A DNA stretch of 5,850 bases from Opitutia bacterium (GCA_018695085.1 JABHOU010000515.1:1-5850); one strand, 5' to 3'. Shown: positions 1-5,850, counted from the first letter of the stretch. Notes: generated from the sequence alone by a model not told the origin. Translations and numbers: made by a program.

Positions 1-35
1 AAACGTGATTAGAATAGAAATGATTTTATTCATAG

Positions 36-66
36 CTAAGTTTCCGTGGTTTAAGCACAAACTTAG
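36..66 (-). terminator. Hairpin straddling the fecR-like stop codon, possible terminator
   Basis: A perfect 8-bp inverted repeat (CTAAGTTT at 36-43, AAACTTAG at 59-66) can extend inward by 3 bp (GTG 46-48 with CAC 56-58) past a 2-nt bulge, leaving a 7-nt loop. The stem includes the TAA stop of the upstream minus-strand gene (63-65). Read on the minus strand, the stem is followed by CTATGAATAAAATC, so there is no clean U-tract. It may be a 3'-end stabilising hairpin or an atypical terminator. The stem is AT-rich, which lowers confidence. Confidence 0.4.
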
Positions 67-1391
67 TCGGCCTCCACCAATACCCGCACCTGATCCAAGT
101 GACCTGGATTCTCCCGTAATTCAAGAATGAGAGAATGACGGTCCGCGGTCAGAATCAATTTATCAAAACCTGGTCTTTGATCCCCTTCGGGTCTGGGTTC
201 GATGGTTCGAGCCGAGGGGTAGTCTGCTCCAGGTATACCAAAAACGACTTCCGATTGATTTAGTAAACGATCTTCGGTGACAACACCTACAATGGGATTC
301 GCAAAAGTAATCTGTCCACGAACGCTTCGTCTTCGGTTCGGGTTTTTCCCTTCAGGGTACGCATCCAACTGTAACAGGTAACTCGTCATCGCTCTGTTAG
401 GCACAAGGGTAGGTTTTTCATCATAGTGTGATTTCTCGTATTCCCCTGGATCAATCATATCCACACGAATACTCTCACTTGCTTTAAAATCTCTCTTTTC
501 CGGGAAAACGACTATGTGCTCATTATCCTCATAATTTCCCGGATGAAAGTTTGGCCCAGGTGAGACAAATCGCATGGAACCAGTGGTTTGCAGGACACCA
601 TAGTTAACCGGCCATGCGTTTTCAAACTGAGCGGTTTCATAAGAGACGGAATCAATCACTGAAGAATCAACCTTTGTCCGAACGGCCTCACCTTCTCGGA
701 CTAGTTGGGTAAGCTTGCTCACTCCGCTCGTCTTCGATGAACTCACTTCTACCTCACCATCAAAGACACACACTTTGGTTTGACCATTCTCCCGCACGGA
801 AACCCCGAAGGAAGTTCCAAGATCCACCACATGAGCGGATATTGTATCTACAACGAATCCGACTGCGGATTCCGGAATGGTAGCGGTCACCAAGCCTCGG
901 CGAAGAACAATTCGACTCTCCTTAAAAACTTCCAGTTCCGCAGGCCCCTCAAGGGTAACCCTAGCTCCGTTGGAAAAATCGAGCCTCAACAGTCCACGGG
1001 ATATGAAAATAGAACCCGGTTCAACCGCTTCTCCAATTTCATACGCAACCCCATTGTCACGGTATGCCCCAACCACTTGGGCAACCTCGCCAACCGACCG
1101 AGAAGGAATCCATAGGGAAAATATTCCGAAAAATAAAACCAGACTTGCCGCCACCGCCAATAATACCCTGCGGATAGTAAAAAAGTGATTGATGAACGAT
1201 AAAACATTCCCCGGATTCGGTTTCACGGAAAACCTGTGTCTAAGGGAAGCATGGAGATTGGTGGATTTTAAATAATAGAGACGGGACACGGGATCCTCGA
1301 TCAGGCGTTGCTCCAAGGCTCGCAAGTCATCTTCACCAATGGTCTCATTAAGAGACTGATCAATTAAATCCTTAAGATCCCGATCATTCAT
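63..1391 (-). CDS. FecR-domain single-span membrane protein, putative anti-sigma factor/sensor
   Basis: 442 aa, complete. Residues 1-70 are a short acidic/helical cytoplasmic segment of the kind that precedes FecR domains in Planctomycetota/Verrucomicrobiota. Residues 76-96 form one hydrophobic membrane span preceded by R74-R75, which predicts N-inside topology with the rest in the periplasm. A FecR domain (PF04773-like) covers about residues 125-217: it has the pattern GARVTLEGPAELEV, then a strand-rich stretch with VVDLGTSFGV and VFDGEVEV. The remaining ~220 residues are extracytoplasmic; the last ~85 look like a separate beta-rich module (see findings). Its ATG overlaps the sigma-gene stop (ATGA), and GAGGAG lies 11 nt upstream, supporting this start and translational coupling. 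In FecI/FecR-type pairs the membrane partner controls the sigma factor, so anti-sigma or signal transfer is the likely role; the signal is unknown. Small frames on the opposite strand are shadows. Confidence 0.85.
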   Translation of the reverse strand: MNDRDLKDLIDQSLNETIGEDDLRALEQRLIEDPVSRLYYLKSTNLHASLRHRFSVKPNPGNVLSFINHFFTIRRVLLAVAASLVLFFGIFSLWIPSRSVGEVAQVVGAYRDNGVAYEIGEAVEPGSIFISRGLLRLDFSNGARVTLEGPAELEVFKESRIVLRRGLVTATIPESAVGFVVDTISAHVVDLGTSFGVSVRENGQTKVCVFDGEVEVSSSKTSGVSKLTQLVREGEAVRTKVDSSVIDSVSYETAQFENAWPVNYGVLQTTGSMRFVSPGPNFHPGNYEDNEHIVVFPEKRDFKASESIRVDMIDPGEYEKSHYDEKPTLVPNRAMTSYLLQLDAYPEGKNPNRRRSVRGQITFANPIVGVVTEDRLLNQSEVVFGIPGADYPSARTIEPRPEGDQRPGFDKLILTADRHSLILELRENPGHLDQVRVLVEAD

Positions 1392-1933
1392 CGGATCACT
1401 TGCTCCTCAAGACCCAATTGGCGCTCAATGCAATGGTGCAACTTGGCCCGAATACGATTGAGTCGCTTATAAAACTTGTTGGCTGAGTCCCCTTTTTGCT
1501 TTGCATAGGATCGGATCGTGACTCCTTCCGCATAGCAACCCGAAACGATTTCATGCTCATCTTCAGGAAGTTTTTTTACACATGAATCCAAGGCACGACG
1601 GCGGGCATCTAACTTTTCTGCCTCCTCACCGTAATCCTTAGCTAAAAGCTCAATGAGTTTTTCGCCAAACACATGACGGTCTCTCCGTGCCTTGGTGAGA
1701 TGGTTCAAGGCTTCATTCTTGGCAATTTGAAAAGCCCAATTTCTGAAATTTGTTCCAGTTTCATACTGATCGAAACAACGCCACATTGTCATACTTGCCC
1801 GCTGAGTGACATCCTCTGCATCAGCAGTTCTCCCAACCATACCCAAGACGAATGAAAACACCGCAGGCTCGTGACGAACATAGAGTGCAACAAAATCTTC
1901 GTGTCTATCGGAAGTTGAATTTTCAACAGGCAT
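1388..1933 (-). CDS. ECF RNA polymerase sigma factor, Rhodopirellula/Verrucomicrobium type
   Basis: 181 aa, the usual length for an ECF sigma factor. Sigma region 2 spans about residues 12-80: it contains the DAED motif at 38-41 and the FRNWAFQIAKNEALNHL stretch at 63-79 that forms the promoter -10 recognition and melting part. Sigma region 4 spans about 114-171, with KLPEDEHEIV followed by a helix-turn-helix (about 137-168, ending RLNRIRAKLHHCI) that would bind the -35 element. There is no region 1 or 3, as expected for ECF factors. The overall pattern resembles the Rhodopirellula/Verrucomicrobium sigma subfamily (TIGR02989), recognised from memory. Its TGA stop overlaps the ATG of the FecR-like gene, so the two are co-transcribed and probably act as a pair. 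The ATG at 1933 has no recognisable Shine-Dalgarno sequence; no better in-frame start was found. Confidence 0.92.
   Translation of the reverse strand: MPVENSTSDRHEDFVALYVRHEPAVFSFVLGMVGRTADAEDVTQRASMTMWRCFDQYETGTNFRNWAFQIAKNEALNHLTKARRDRHVFGEKLIELLAKDYGEEAEKLDARRRALDSCVKKLPEDEHEIVSGCYAEGVTIRSYAKQKGDSANKFYKRLNRIRAKLHHCIERQLGLEEQVIR
1403..1408 (-). promoter_or_regulatory. Ribosome binding site of the FecR-like gene, inside the sigma gene
   Basis: Minus-strand GAGGAG lies 11 nt before the ATG at 1391, within the last codons of the sigma gene. It fixes the FecR-like start and shows that this gene has its own strong site in addition to the ATGA stop-start overlap. Confidence 0.65.
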
Positions 1934-1973
1934 CAGTGTAAAAATCTATAACTATCTAAGTTACGATTAAATC

Positions 1974-1989
1974 AAAATCAGCCGATTTT
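1974..1989. repeat. Perfect 6-bp inverted repeat upstream of the sigma gene
   Basis: AAAATC (1974-1979), a 4-nt loop AGCC, then GATTTT (1984-1989). On the plus strand it is followed by more T residues, resembling a weak AT-only terminator in that direction, but no plus-strand gene precedes it. It lies about 40 nt upstream of the sigma-gene start and overlaps the weak -35 candidate, so an operator role is possible. The stem contains one G:C pair, and chance occurrence in AT-rich DNA cannot be excluded. Confidence 0.3.
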
Positions 1990-2141
1990 TTTAAAAATAA
2001 TCAGTATTCATAAAATCGAAACGGACGGATTTAACCCCTTCAGGTAATCAAGAAGAGTACCCGAAAGAATCACCAGCGTGGAAGTTTTCTTTCCCAGTTC
2101 GGGTCGACGCGTACATAAAGCTCAACAAGGCCAAAAGATAA

Positions 2142-2160
2142 CCTGTTCGCAAAGAACCGG
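2142..2160 (-). terminator. Possible weak hemH terminator hairpin
   Basis: Eighteen nt past the hemH stop the minus strand reads CCGGTTC, loop TTTGC, GAACAGG, a 7-position stem with one G-A mismatch, followed by TTATCTTTT. Position and T-rich tail fit an intrinsic terminator, but the stem is short and the tail interrupted. Confidence 0.35.
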
Positions 2161-2178
2161 GGCAAGGATGTATGGGAC

Positions 2179-3297
2179 TTAAGACTGATTCATCGCCAGT
2201 TCGGGCATATGATCGTAATCCTCGGCCTTCAGCTGGTACTCGATGTCTTCCTTGTCTTGGGCCGAGCCCTCGGATTGAGTCATAACGTATTTGGCAAAAT
2301 CCTTGCACCACTGCTCGTTGGTATTGAGACACTCGACCGGATAAACGTTACCGCCCCACTCCTTGGCCTCCTCGGCAAGTTCATGACCCAGTTCATCCGT
2401 CGTCTCCAAGCAATCGGCGACGAAACTAGGCGAGTAAATCATGAGTTGTTTATGGCCCTCACCGATGAGGTCTTCCACCACTTTCTCCGTGTAGGGTGTA
2501 ATCCATTCCTCTCTACCGAAGCGGCTCTGGAAGGTCATGACGGTTTGTTCAGGTCGCAAGCGCTTAAGTCGATCGACAATAAGGCGGTAGGTTTCGTAGC
2601 AATGTCGGTAGTAGTCGTCTCCCTTGAAAACGACCCTTCTTTTCTGCATCCCATGAAAGGATATGACCAATTTATCGATCTCGATGCCTTGCTTGTTAAG
2701 TTCCTCGACCTTGGCATCCAATTGGGTGACCGAATTGTCGATGAAGGCATGCGTCCTGTGAAAATTCGTGATGACCTCAAAGGTGGGAATCTTGACCCGC
2801 TGGGACAATTCCTTCGCGAGAGCATCCACCCCGGATGCAATCGTACTTTCCGAATACTGGGGGAACATGGGAATGACCATCAGCTTCGTGGCACCGACGT
2901 TGTTCTTCAAATCCTCTTCCCAGCTATCGTAGACTTCGTTGACGTAAGGTGGAGAAAGGAGAAAGGCATGGTTCACCTCGACGTAACCCTCTGGATCGAT
3001 TTTCTTCAGTTCGTCCCGTACGCTATTCGTGAAATTCTCGGTATTGGTAATCAGAGGAAAACTCTTTCCGTCCCAAATTCTTTCGTAGAGTTTGGCGGAT
3101 TTCGCGGGCCGAAAAGGCAACACGAAACAGTTGAGAATAATCTTCCACTTCCAAGCAGGAATGTCGATCACCCGCGGATCGCCAAGAAAGTTGCGTAAAT
3201 ACTTCCGTAATGCCTTGGGAGTGGGTGCCTCGGGGGAACCGAGTTGGACGAAGACGACCTTGGTTTTTCTCTTGGGCGGGATGTAATTAGTATGCAT
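2179..3297 (-). CDS. hemH: Ferrochelatase (protoheme ferro-lyase)
   Basis: 372 aa, complete. HemH inserts ferrous iron into protoporphyrin IX to make protoheme, the last step of the protoporphyrin-dependent heme pathway; it acts in the cytoplasm or at the inner face of the membrane. Family motifs appear in order: VQLGSPEAPTPKALRKYL (18-34) with FLGDPRVIDIP (37-47), PFRPAKSAKLYERIW (61-75), MFPQYSESTIAS (144-155), SFHGM (213-217) carrying the catalytic His215, FQSRFGREEWITPYT (256-270), and FVADCLETTDELGHE (292-306) carrying Glu298, aligned from memory with human Glu343. Five cysteines are present (57, 233, 296, 323, 331), but their pattern does not clearly match the known [2Fe-2S]-binding ferrochelatases. 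About 30 acidic, low-conservation residues extend the C-terminus beyond the usual core. The ATG at 3297 has GGAG only 15 nt upstream, a long spacing. It probably has its own promoter and is separate from the flanking gene pairs. A 329-codon open frame on the opposite strand is a shadow. Confidence 0.97.
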   Translation of the reverse strand: MHTNYIPPKRKTKVVFVQLGSPEAPTPKALRKYLRNFLGDPRVIDIPAWKWKIILNCFVLPFRPAKSAKLYERIWDGKSFPLITNTENFTNSVRDELKKIDPEGYVEVNHAFLLSPPYVNEVYDSWEEDLKNNVGATKLMVIPMFPQYSESTIASGVDALAKELSQRVKIPTFEVITNFHRTHAFIDNSVTQLDAKVEELNKQGIEIDKLVISFHGMQKRRVVFKGDDYYRHCYETYRLIVDRLKRLRPEQTVMTFQSRFGREEWITPYTEKVVEDLIGEGHKQLMIYSPSFVADCLETTDELGHELAEEAKEWGGNVYPVECLNTNEQWCKDFAKYVMTQSEGSAQDKEDIEYQLKAEDYDHMPELAMNQS

Positions 3298-3341
3298 TTG
3301 TTAGATAAAGGGCTCCAGATGAAGTAAAGGGAAGGAATTTT

Positions 3342-3370
3342 ATCATATCGAAATTATTCAATTTCTCCAA
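3342..3370 (-). promoter_or_regulatory. Candidate sigma-70 promoter of hemH
   Basis: On the minus strand, -35 TTGGAG (3365-3370) and -10 TATGAT (3342-3347, five of six consensus positions) are separated by exactly 17 nt. Transcription would start near 3335, giving a leader of roughly 38 nt before the hemH ATG. The -35 matches the consensus at only three positions. Location and spacing support it; there is no experimental evidence. Confidence 0.45.
3350..3365. repeat. Inverted repeat within the hemH promoter spacer, possible operator
   Basis: A perfect 6-bp inverted repeat, GAAATT (3350-3355), 4-nt centre, AATTTC (3360-3365), lies almost entirely between the proposed -35 and -10 boxes of hemH. 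A repressor bound here would block RNA polymerase. It does not look like a clear Fur box, and the regulator is unknown. AT-rich context makes chance symmetry possible. Confidence 0.3.
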
Positions 3371-3422
3371 TGAGGAAAATCAGAGCGACGACTAACCGGA
3401 TGAAAGTCTCTGTCCAGCACAT

Positions 3423-3435
3423 GGTAAATATTACC
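3423..3435. repeat. Small inverted repeat downstream of the DUF1552 gene
   Basis: GGTAA (3423-3427), loop ATA, TTACC (3431-3435). A 5-bp perfect stem in the gap between the DUF1552 gene and hemH. It lacks a T-tract on the minus strand, so it is not a convincing terminator. Confidence 0.2.
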
Positions 3436-3454
3436 TTGAGCGGAACAACCAACC

Positions 3455-3470
3455 CGGGCTTTTAAACCCG
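3455..3470 (-). terminator. Weak hairpin straddling the DUF1552 stop codon
   Basis: The minus strand reads CGGG, 8-nt loop, CCCG, and AAC/GTT can pair just outside if two G residues bulge. The loop contains the TAA stop (3462-3464). The downstream sequence GGTTGGTTGTT is only loosely T-rich. It could help end the DUF1592-DUF1552 transcript, but the stem is short. Confidence 0.25.
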
Positions 3471-4868
3471 TTCCAAGGTCCCGGAATATCCGGCGAATGA
3501 ATCAGTCTCGACTCCAAGCCTTTGGAGAATGCTGACAAAGAGCTTCGCAAGCGGGGGTTCTTCTTCCGCCACTTTACTATTCCACCCGGCATCACTTATG
3601 ACTCCGGCACCCGGGAGGCTACCATCCTCACGAAGGCCGACGTAATTGAGAAAACGGCCATTGGAAAACCCAAGATTCTTTCCTCCCGCAGAGATAATGG
3701 GATAATTTCGGGAAAGGTGAAAGCTACTGGATGCGGAACCATGCATGGCAAAAGTGTTGTCCAAGATATTGCCTTCACCACTAGGCTCACTCGTATTCTT
3801 GAGTTTTGAAACGAAGCGCCCGAATTCCTCCGCCTGATAGCGGTTGTAAGTTCCTAGATTTTGCCAACCGTCTTTCTTTTTGACGTCATGAGTAAGGCCA
3901 TGAGCGGCACTCAAATCCACGGCCTTGGAAAGCAAATCGTGCGAACCTCCCCCGTTCTCCCTTCCCAATTGAAAAGTAGCGACACGGGTGGAGTCGCTCA
4001 AAAAGGCAAGATAGATCAGATCATACATGGTCTGAAAATATTGCCTAGCCTCTTTCGGACCCGCTTCGAGATGTAGACTTGAAGAATCAACTTGAGGCAA
4101 GGGTGCATCCAACCACTGCTGGGCTTTGACCAGCTTGACCTCCGTATCCCGGACCGAATCAAGATACTGCTGAAGAGTGTCTTGGTCATGTTTGGAAAGT
4201 TTTCTCCCCAACGAACGGGTATCATCGATAAGTAAATCCAAAGCACTTTTGCTCCTGGCCAATTTGGCGGAGGCGTCTTTGTCCCCGGCTACAAACAGCT
4301 TATCGAAAATTTGCTTGGGCTTGTTCATCGCCGGAATGGCTCTTCCCTCCCGGTTGAAGGACTGGGTCTGGGCGCCTCGCGGACCGCCGATGCCTCCGTT
4401 TGTTGACATGACCAACGAGGAATGCCGTGTTTCATCACCGATATATTCGGCGTATACCTGATCGAGCGAGATCGAATTCTTGTACGGACCGTGGCCCTTC
4501 GTGTCGGCCCCCGTCAAATACTGGTCGGCATTGGAATGCCCGTGAACGCGCCTGACTGCAGGATGGGAAAGGCCCGCGTACACGGTTACGTCGCTTCGAA
4601 GAGGCTCAAGAACATCCAGTACCTTGGTGAATTCAAAATCCTTTTCCCCGCCATGGGGGAACCAACTCCAATCCTTCCAAGCCGGGTCTTCCTTAAGGGG
4701 AACACCCACTCCATCCGGATGGTATACGCTTACGAATCGCTTTAGGGTCTTGCCCGAAGCTCGACTTTCGGAGCCAAAGGATTCAAACCACGGCAAGGCG
4801 AGAGCAAGGCCGGCGCCACGCAAGAAAGTTCTACGGTCCAAGGCGTTTGGTGTGTCGTACATACTCAT
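3462..4868 (-). CDS. DUF1552 family protein with Tat signal
   Basis: 468 aa from the chosen ATG. Residues 11-17 (DRRTFLR) followed by GAGLALALPW form a twin-arginine signal, so the protein is probably exported folded. The body matches DUF1552 (PF07586) as remembered: YHPDGVGVP near 49-57, LRSDVTVYAGLSHP at 90-103, a conserved HSNADQYLTGAD at 111-122, SLDQVYAEYIGDETRHSSL at 134-152, STRVATFQLGREN at 293-305, NTFAMHGS at 371-378, and a C-terminal VSILQRLGVETDSFAGYSGTL. Its biochemical activity is unknown. The open frame extends upstream to a TTG at 4895, but that has no ribosome site; ATG 4868 has GGAG 6 nt before it and places the Tat motif close to the N-terminus. ATG 4862 is a less well-spaced alternative. 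The gene starts 34 nt after the DUF1592 stop; this pairing is common in Planctomycetota, Verrucomicrobiota, Acidobacteriota and Myxococcota and suggests joint function. Confidence 0.9.
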   Translation of the reverse strand: MSMYDTPNALDRRTFLRGAGLALALPWFESFGSESRASGKTLKRFVSVYHPDGVGVPLKEDPAWKDWSWFPHGGEKDFEFTKVLDVLEPLRSDVTVYAGLSHPAVRRVHGHSNADQYLTGADTKGHGPYKNSISLDQVYAEYIGDETRHSSLVMSTNGGIGGPRGAQTQSFNREGRAIPAMNKPKQIFDKLFVAGDKDASAKLARSKSALDLLIDDTRSLGRKLSKHDQDTLQQYLDSVRDTEVKLVKAQQWLDAPLPQVDSSSLHLEAGPKEARQYFQTMYDLIYLAFLSDSTRVATFQLGRENGGGSHDLLSKAVDLSAAHGLTHDVKKKDGWQNLGTYNRYQAEEFGRFVSKLKNTSEPSGEGNILDNTFAMHGSASSSFHLSRNYPIISAGGKNLGFSNGRFLNYVGLREDGSLPGAGVISDAGWNSKVAEEEPPLAKLFVSILQRLGVETDSFAGYSGTLERV

Positions 4869-4874
4869 CAGATG

Positions 4875-4878
4875 CTCC
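4875..4878 (-). promoter_or_regulatory. Ribosome binding site deciding the DUF1552 start
   Basis: Minus-strand GGAG lies 6 nt before ATG 4868. It favours this start over TTG 4895 (no purine-rich site upstream) and ATG 4862 (12 nt spacing). Confidence 0.6.
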
Positions 4879-4902
4879 AAATCAATATAAACCAAGAAGG
4901 AA

Positions 4903-5850
4903 TTACTTCGAGTTAAAAATTCCGCTTTGGATAACTAAATAAATGAGGTCTCCCAAGCGATCCCCCTTTTTCCTGAACTTCGCCGCGAGGTCTTCCACCT
5001 CAGCATGATCGGAAAAAGAAAGGGGTCGACCGAGGGCATAAGTGGTCATCTTTCGGACCATGGCGCGGGCAAATTGATCCTGTCTTTCCTCAAGCAAATA
5101 ACGCTTCAGTCCCTTCATCCCTTGCAGGGATTGCTTGTTGAAAAGCAAGGCGGCGGCATCGACCGGTTCGTTCTTTATCTTCGTTCGGTAGGAACCGAGG
5201 GCATCATAATTTTCGAAAGCAATTCCCCAAGGGTCGATTCTCGAATGACACGAATAACAGGCCGCATCGCTACGGTGATCAGCTATGCGCTCCTTCAGGG
5301 TCATTTTTTGGATTTCGGGATCGGCAAGATCCACTTCCGGAACGTTGGGCGGAGGAGGAGGCGGTGGATCATCCAGGATACTTTCCAGCATCCACACCCC
5401 GCGCTTGAGAGGATTAGAATCCTTGCCGTCCGAGTTCATGGCAAGAACGGCGGAACCGGTCAAAAGACCCCCGCGGTTGATATGCGGTTCGATGGACACT
5501 TTGCGAAAACGAGAACCAAGCACGTCCCGGATGCCATAGTGCTTCGCCAACCTCTCGTTGACCAAGGCATAGTCGGAATGGATAAAATCGAAAACGCTGC
5601 CGTTGCGTTTCAACAGATCATCAAAAAAGGCGACTGGTTCTTTCTGCATCGCTTCCTTCAGGGCAACGTCGGTGACGTGCGTAACGCTCTCCATACCGTC
5701 CAGACCAAGCCATTGCTCGACAAAATGCGCGACAAACCGATTGAAACGGGAATCGGCCAACATGCGTTTGACTTCGGCCTCAAGGACAGTCGGTTCCCTG
5801 AGTTTTTCTTGCTCAGCCAATTGTTGCAGTCGAGCATCGGGAATACTCGA
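4903..5850 (-). CDS. DUF1592/DUF1588/DUF1585 cytochrome-c-like protein, C-terminal part
   Basis: 315 residues visible; the reading frame is open to the right edge, so the N-terminus is missing. The TTG at 5820 is not a start: the ten codons before it continue the family sequence (IPDARLQQLAEQEKLREP). Domains in order, by family patterns: end of DUF1592 (about 1-105, with VLEAEVKRMLAD, then HFVEQWLGLD); DUF1588 (about 118-220) with GGLLTGSAVLAMNSDG, RGVWMLESIL, seven consecutive prolines (162-168) and CYSCHSRIDPWGIAFENYDALG; DUF1585 (about 240-313), with MVRKMTTYALGRPLS and LIYLVIQSGIF. C198, C201 and H202 form a CxxCH motif like a c-type heme site, but heme binding is not proven for this family. 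The missing part probably carries the signal peptide and further DUF or PSCyt domains. Function is unknown; it forms a pair with the DUF1552 gene downstream. Confidence 0.92.
   Translation of the reverse strand, partial: SSIPDARLQQLAEQEKLREPTVLEAEVKRMLADSRFNRFVAHFVEQWLGLDGMESVTHVTDVALKEAMQKEPVAFFDDLLKRNGSVFDFIHSDYALVNERLAKHYGIRDVLGSRFRKVSIEPHINRGGLLTGSAVLAMNSDGKDSNPLKRGVWMLESILDDPPPPPPPNVPEVDLADPEIQKMTLKERIADHRSDAACYSCHSRIDPWGIAFENYDALGSYRTKIKNEPVDAAALLFNKQSLQGMKGLKRYLLEERQDQFARAMVRKMTTYALGRPLSFSDHAEVEDLAAKFRKKGDRLGDLIYLVIQSGIFNSK

Larger units (their letters stand above)
1934..2178. other. AT-rich intergenic region between hemH and the sigma gene
   Basis: 245 nt with no convincing gene. A 94-codon open frame at 2048-2332 on the minus strand is mostly the hemH 3' end in another frame and resembles nothing known. 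The half nearest the sigma gene (1934-2035) is very AT-rich and should hold its promoter. One weak candidate on the minus strand is TTGATT (1970-1975) with TATAGA (1945-1950), but its 19-nt spacer is long. Several short inverted repeats occur: 1974-1989, 2013-2032 (AAATC/GATTT, 10-nt loop), 2059-2104 (ACCCGAA/TTCGGGT, 32-nt loop) and 2142-2160. Confidence 0.5.

Noticed and set aside
780..1207. Overlapping plus-strand frames (111 and 103 codons) and a 73-codon minus-strand frame within the FecR-like gene
   Set aside because: All lie inside a well-supported gene and show no family similarity; treated as shadows.
2059..2104. 7-bp inverted repeat ACCCGAA/TTCGGGT with a 32-nt loop downstream of hemH
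   Set aside because: The loop is too long for an intrinsic terminator and no T-tract follows; kept only as a note in the intergenic entry.
2048..2332. 94-codon minus-strand frame covering the hemH 3' end and downstream gap
   Set aside because: More than half of it overlaps hemH in another frame. The protein is low-complexity and Arg/Gly/Ser-rich with no recognisable motif, and no ribosome site was identified.
2209..3198. 329-codon open frame on the plus strand opposite hemH
   Set aside because: It lies entirely antisense to a strongly conserved ferrochelatase. The translation resembles no family I recognise, and its openness is explained by the codon use of the real gene.
3354..3422. 22-codon minus-strand frame (MCWTETFIRLVVALIFLIGEIE minus its last residues) between the DUF1552 gene and hemH
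   Set aside because: It is hydrophobic enough to resemble a tiny membrane peptide, but it has only a weak AAGG 11 nt upstream, overlaps the candidate hemH -35 box and is short enough to arise by chance.
4422..4890. Plus-strand frames of 107 and 88 codons opposite the DUF1552 gene
   Set aside because: Antisense to a conserved coding region; no motif, no ribosome site and no supporting context.
5285..5539. 84-codon plus-strand frame containing a glycine/serine run
   Set aside because: The glycine run is simply the reverse complement of the conserved proline run in the DUF1588 domain.

Overview
The window holds five protein genes, all read from the minus strand. The gene families point to a bacterium of the Planctomycetota-Verrucomicrobiota group, more likely Verrucomicrobiota. 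The evidence is an adjacent DUF1592/DUF1588/DUF1585 and DUF1552 pair, plus an ECF sigma factor of the Rhodopirellula/Verrucomicrobium type coupled to a membrane FecR-like protein. All of these are typical of that group. No species can be named from the sequence alone, and no rRNA, tRNA, CRISPR array, insertion sequence or phage gene was seen.

Layout, in transcription order (right to left). (1) 5850-4903: the C-terminal part of a DUF1592-family protein with a cytochrome-c-like CxxCH motif; its N-terminus lies beyond the right edge. (2) 4868-3462: a complete DUF1552 protein with a twin-arginine signal, 34 nt downstream and probably in the same operon. (3) A 164-nt gap with a plausible sigma-70 promoter and an inverted repeat inside the promoter spacer. 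(4) 3297-2179: ferrochelatase (hemH), catalytic His and Glu present. (5) A 245-nt AT-rich gap with several small inverted repeats. (6) 1933-1388: ECF sigma factor. (7) 1391-63: FecR-domain, single-span membrane protein, overlapping the sigma gene by 4 nt (ATGA). A hairpin straddles its stop codon.

How they may work together: the sigma factor and FecR protein look like a translationally coupled regulator and membrane-bound sensor or anti-sigma pair. The DUF1592/DUF1552 pair is probably exported; its biochemical role is unknown. HemH makes protoheme, the precursor of c-type heme, so a link to the CxxCH protein is conceivable but is only inference from adjacency. Nothing here is clearly a new system. 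The points most worth a second look are the C-terminal module of the FecR protein, the possible operator in the hemH promoter, and the unknown function of the DUF1592/DUF1552 pair next to a sigma/FecR module.
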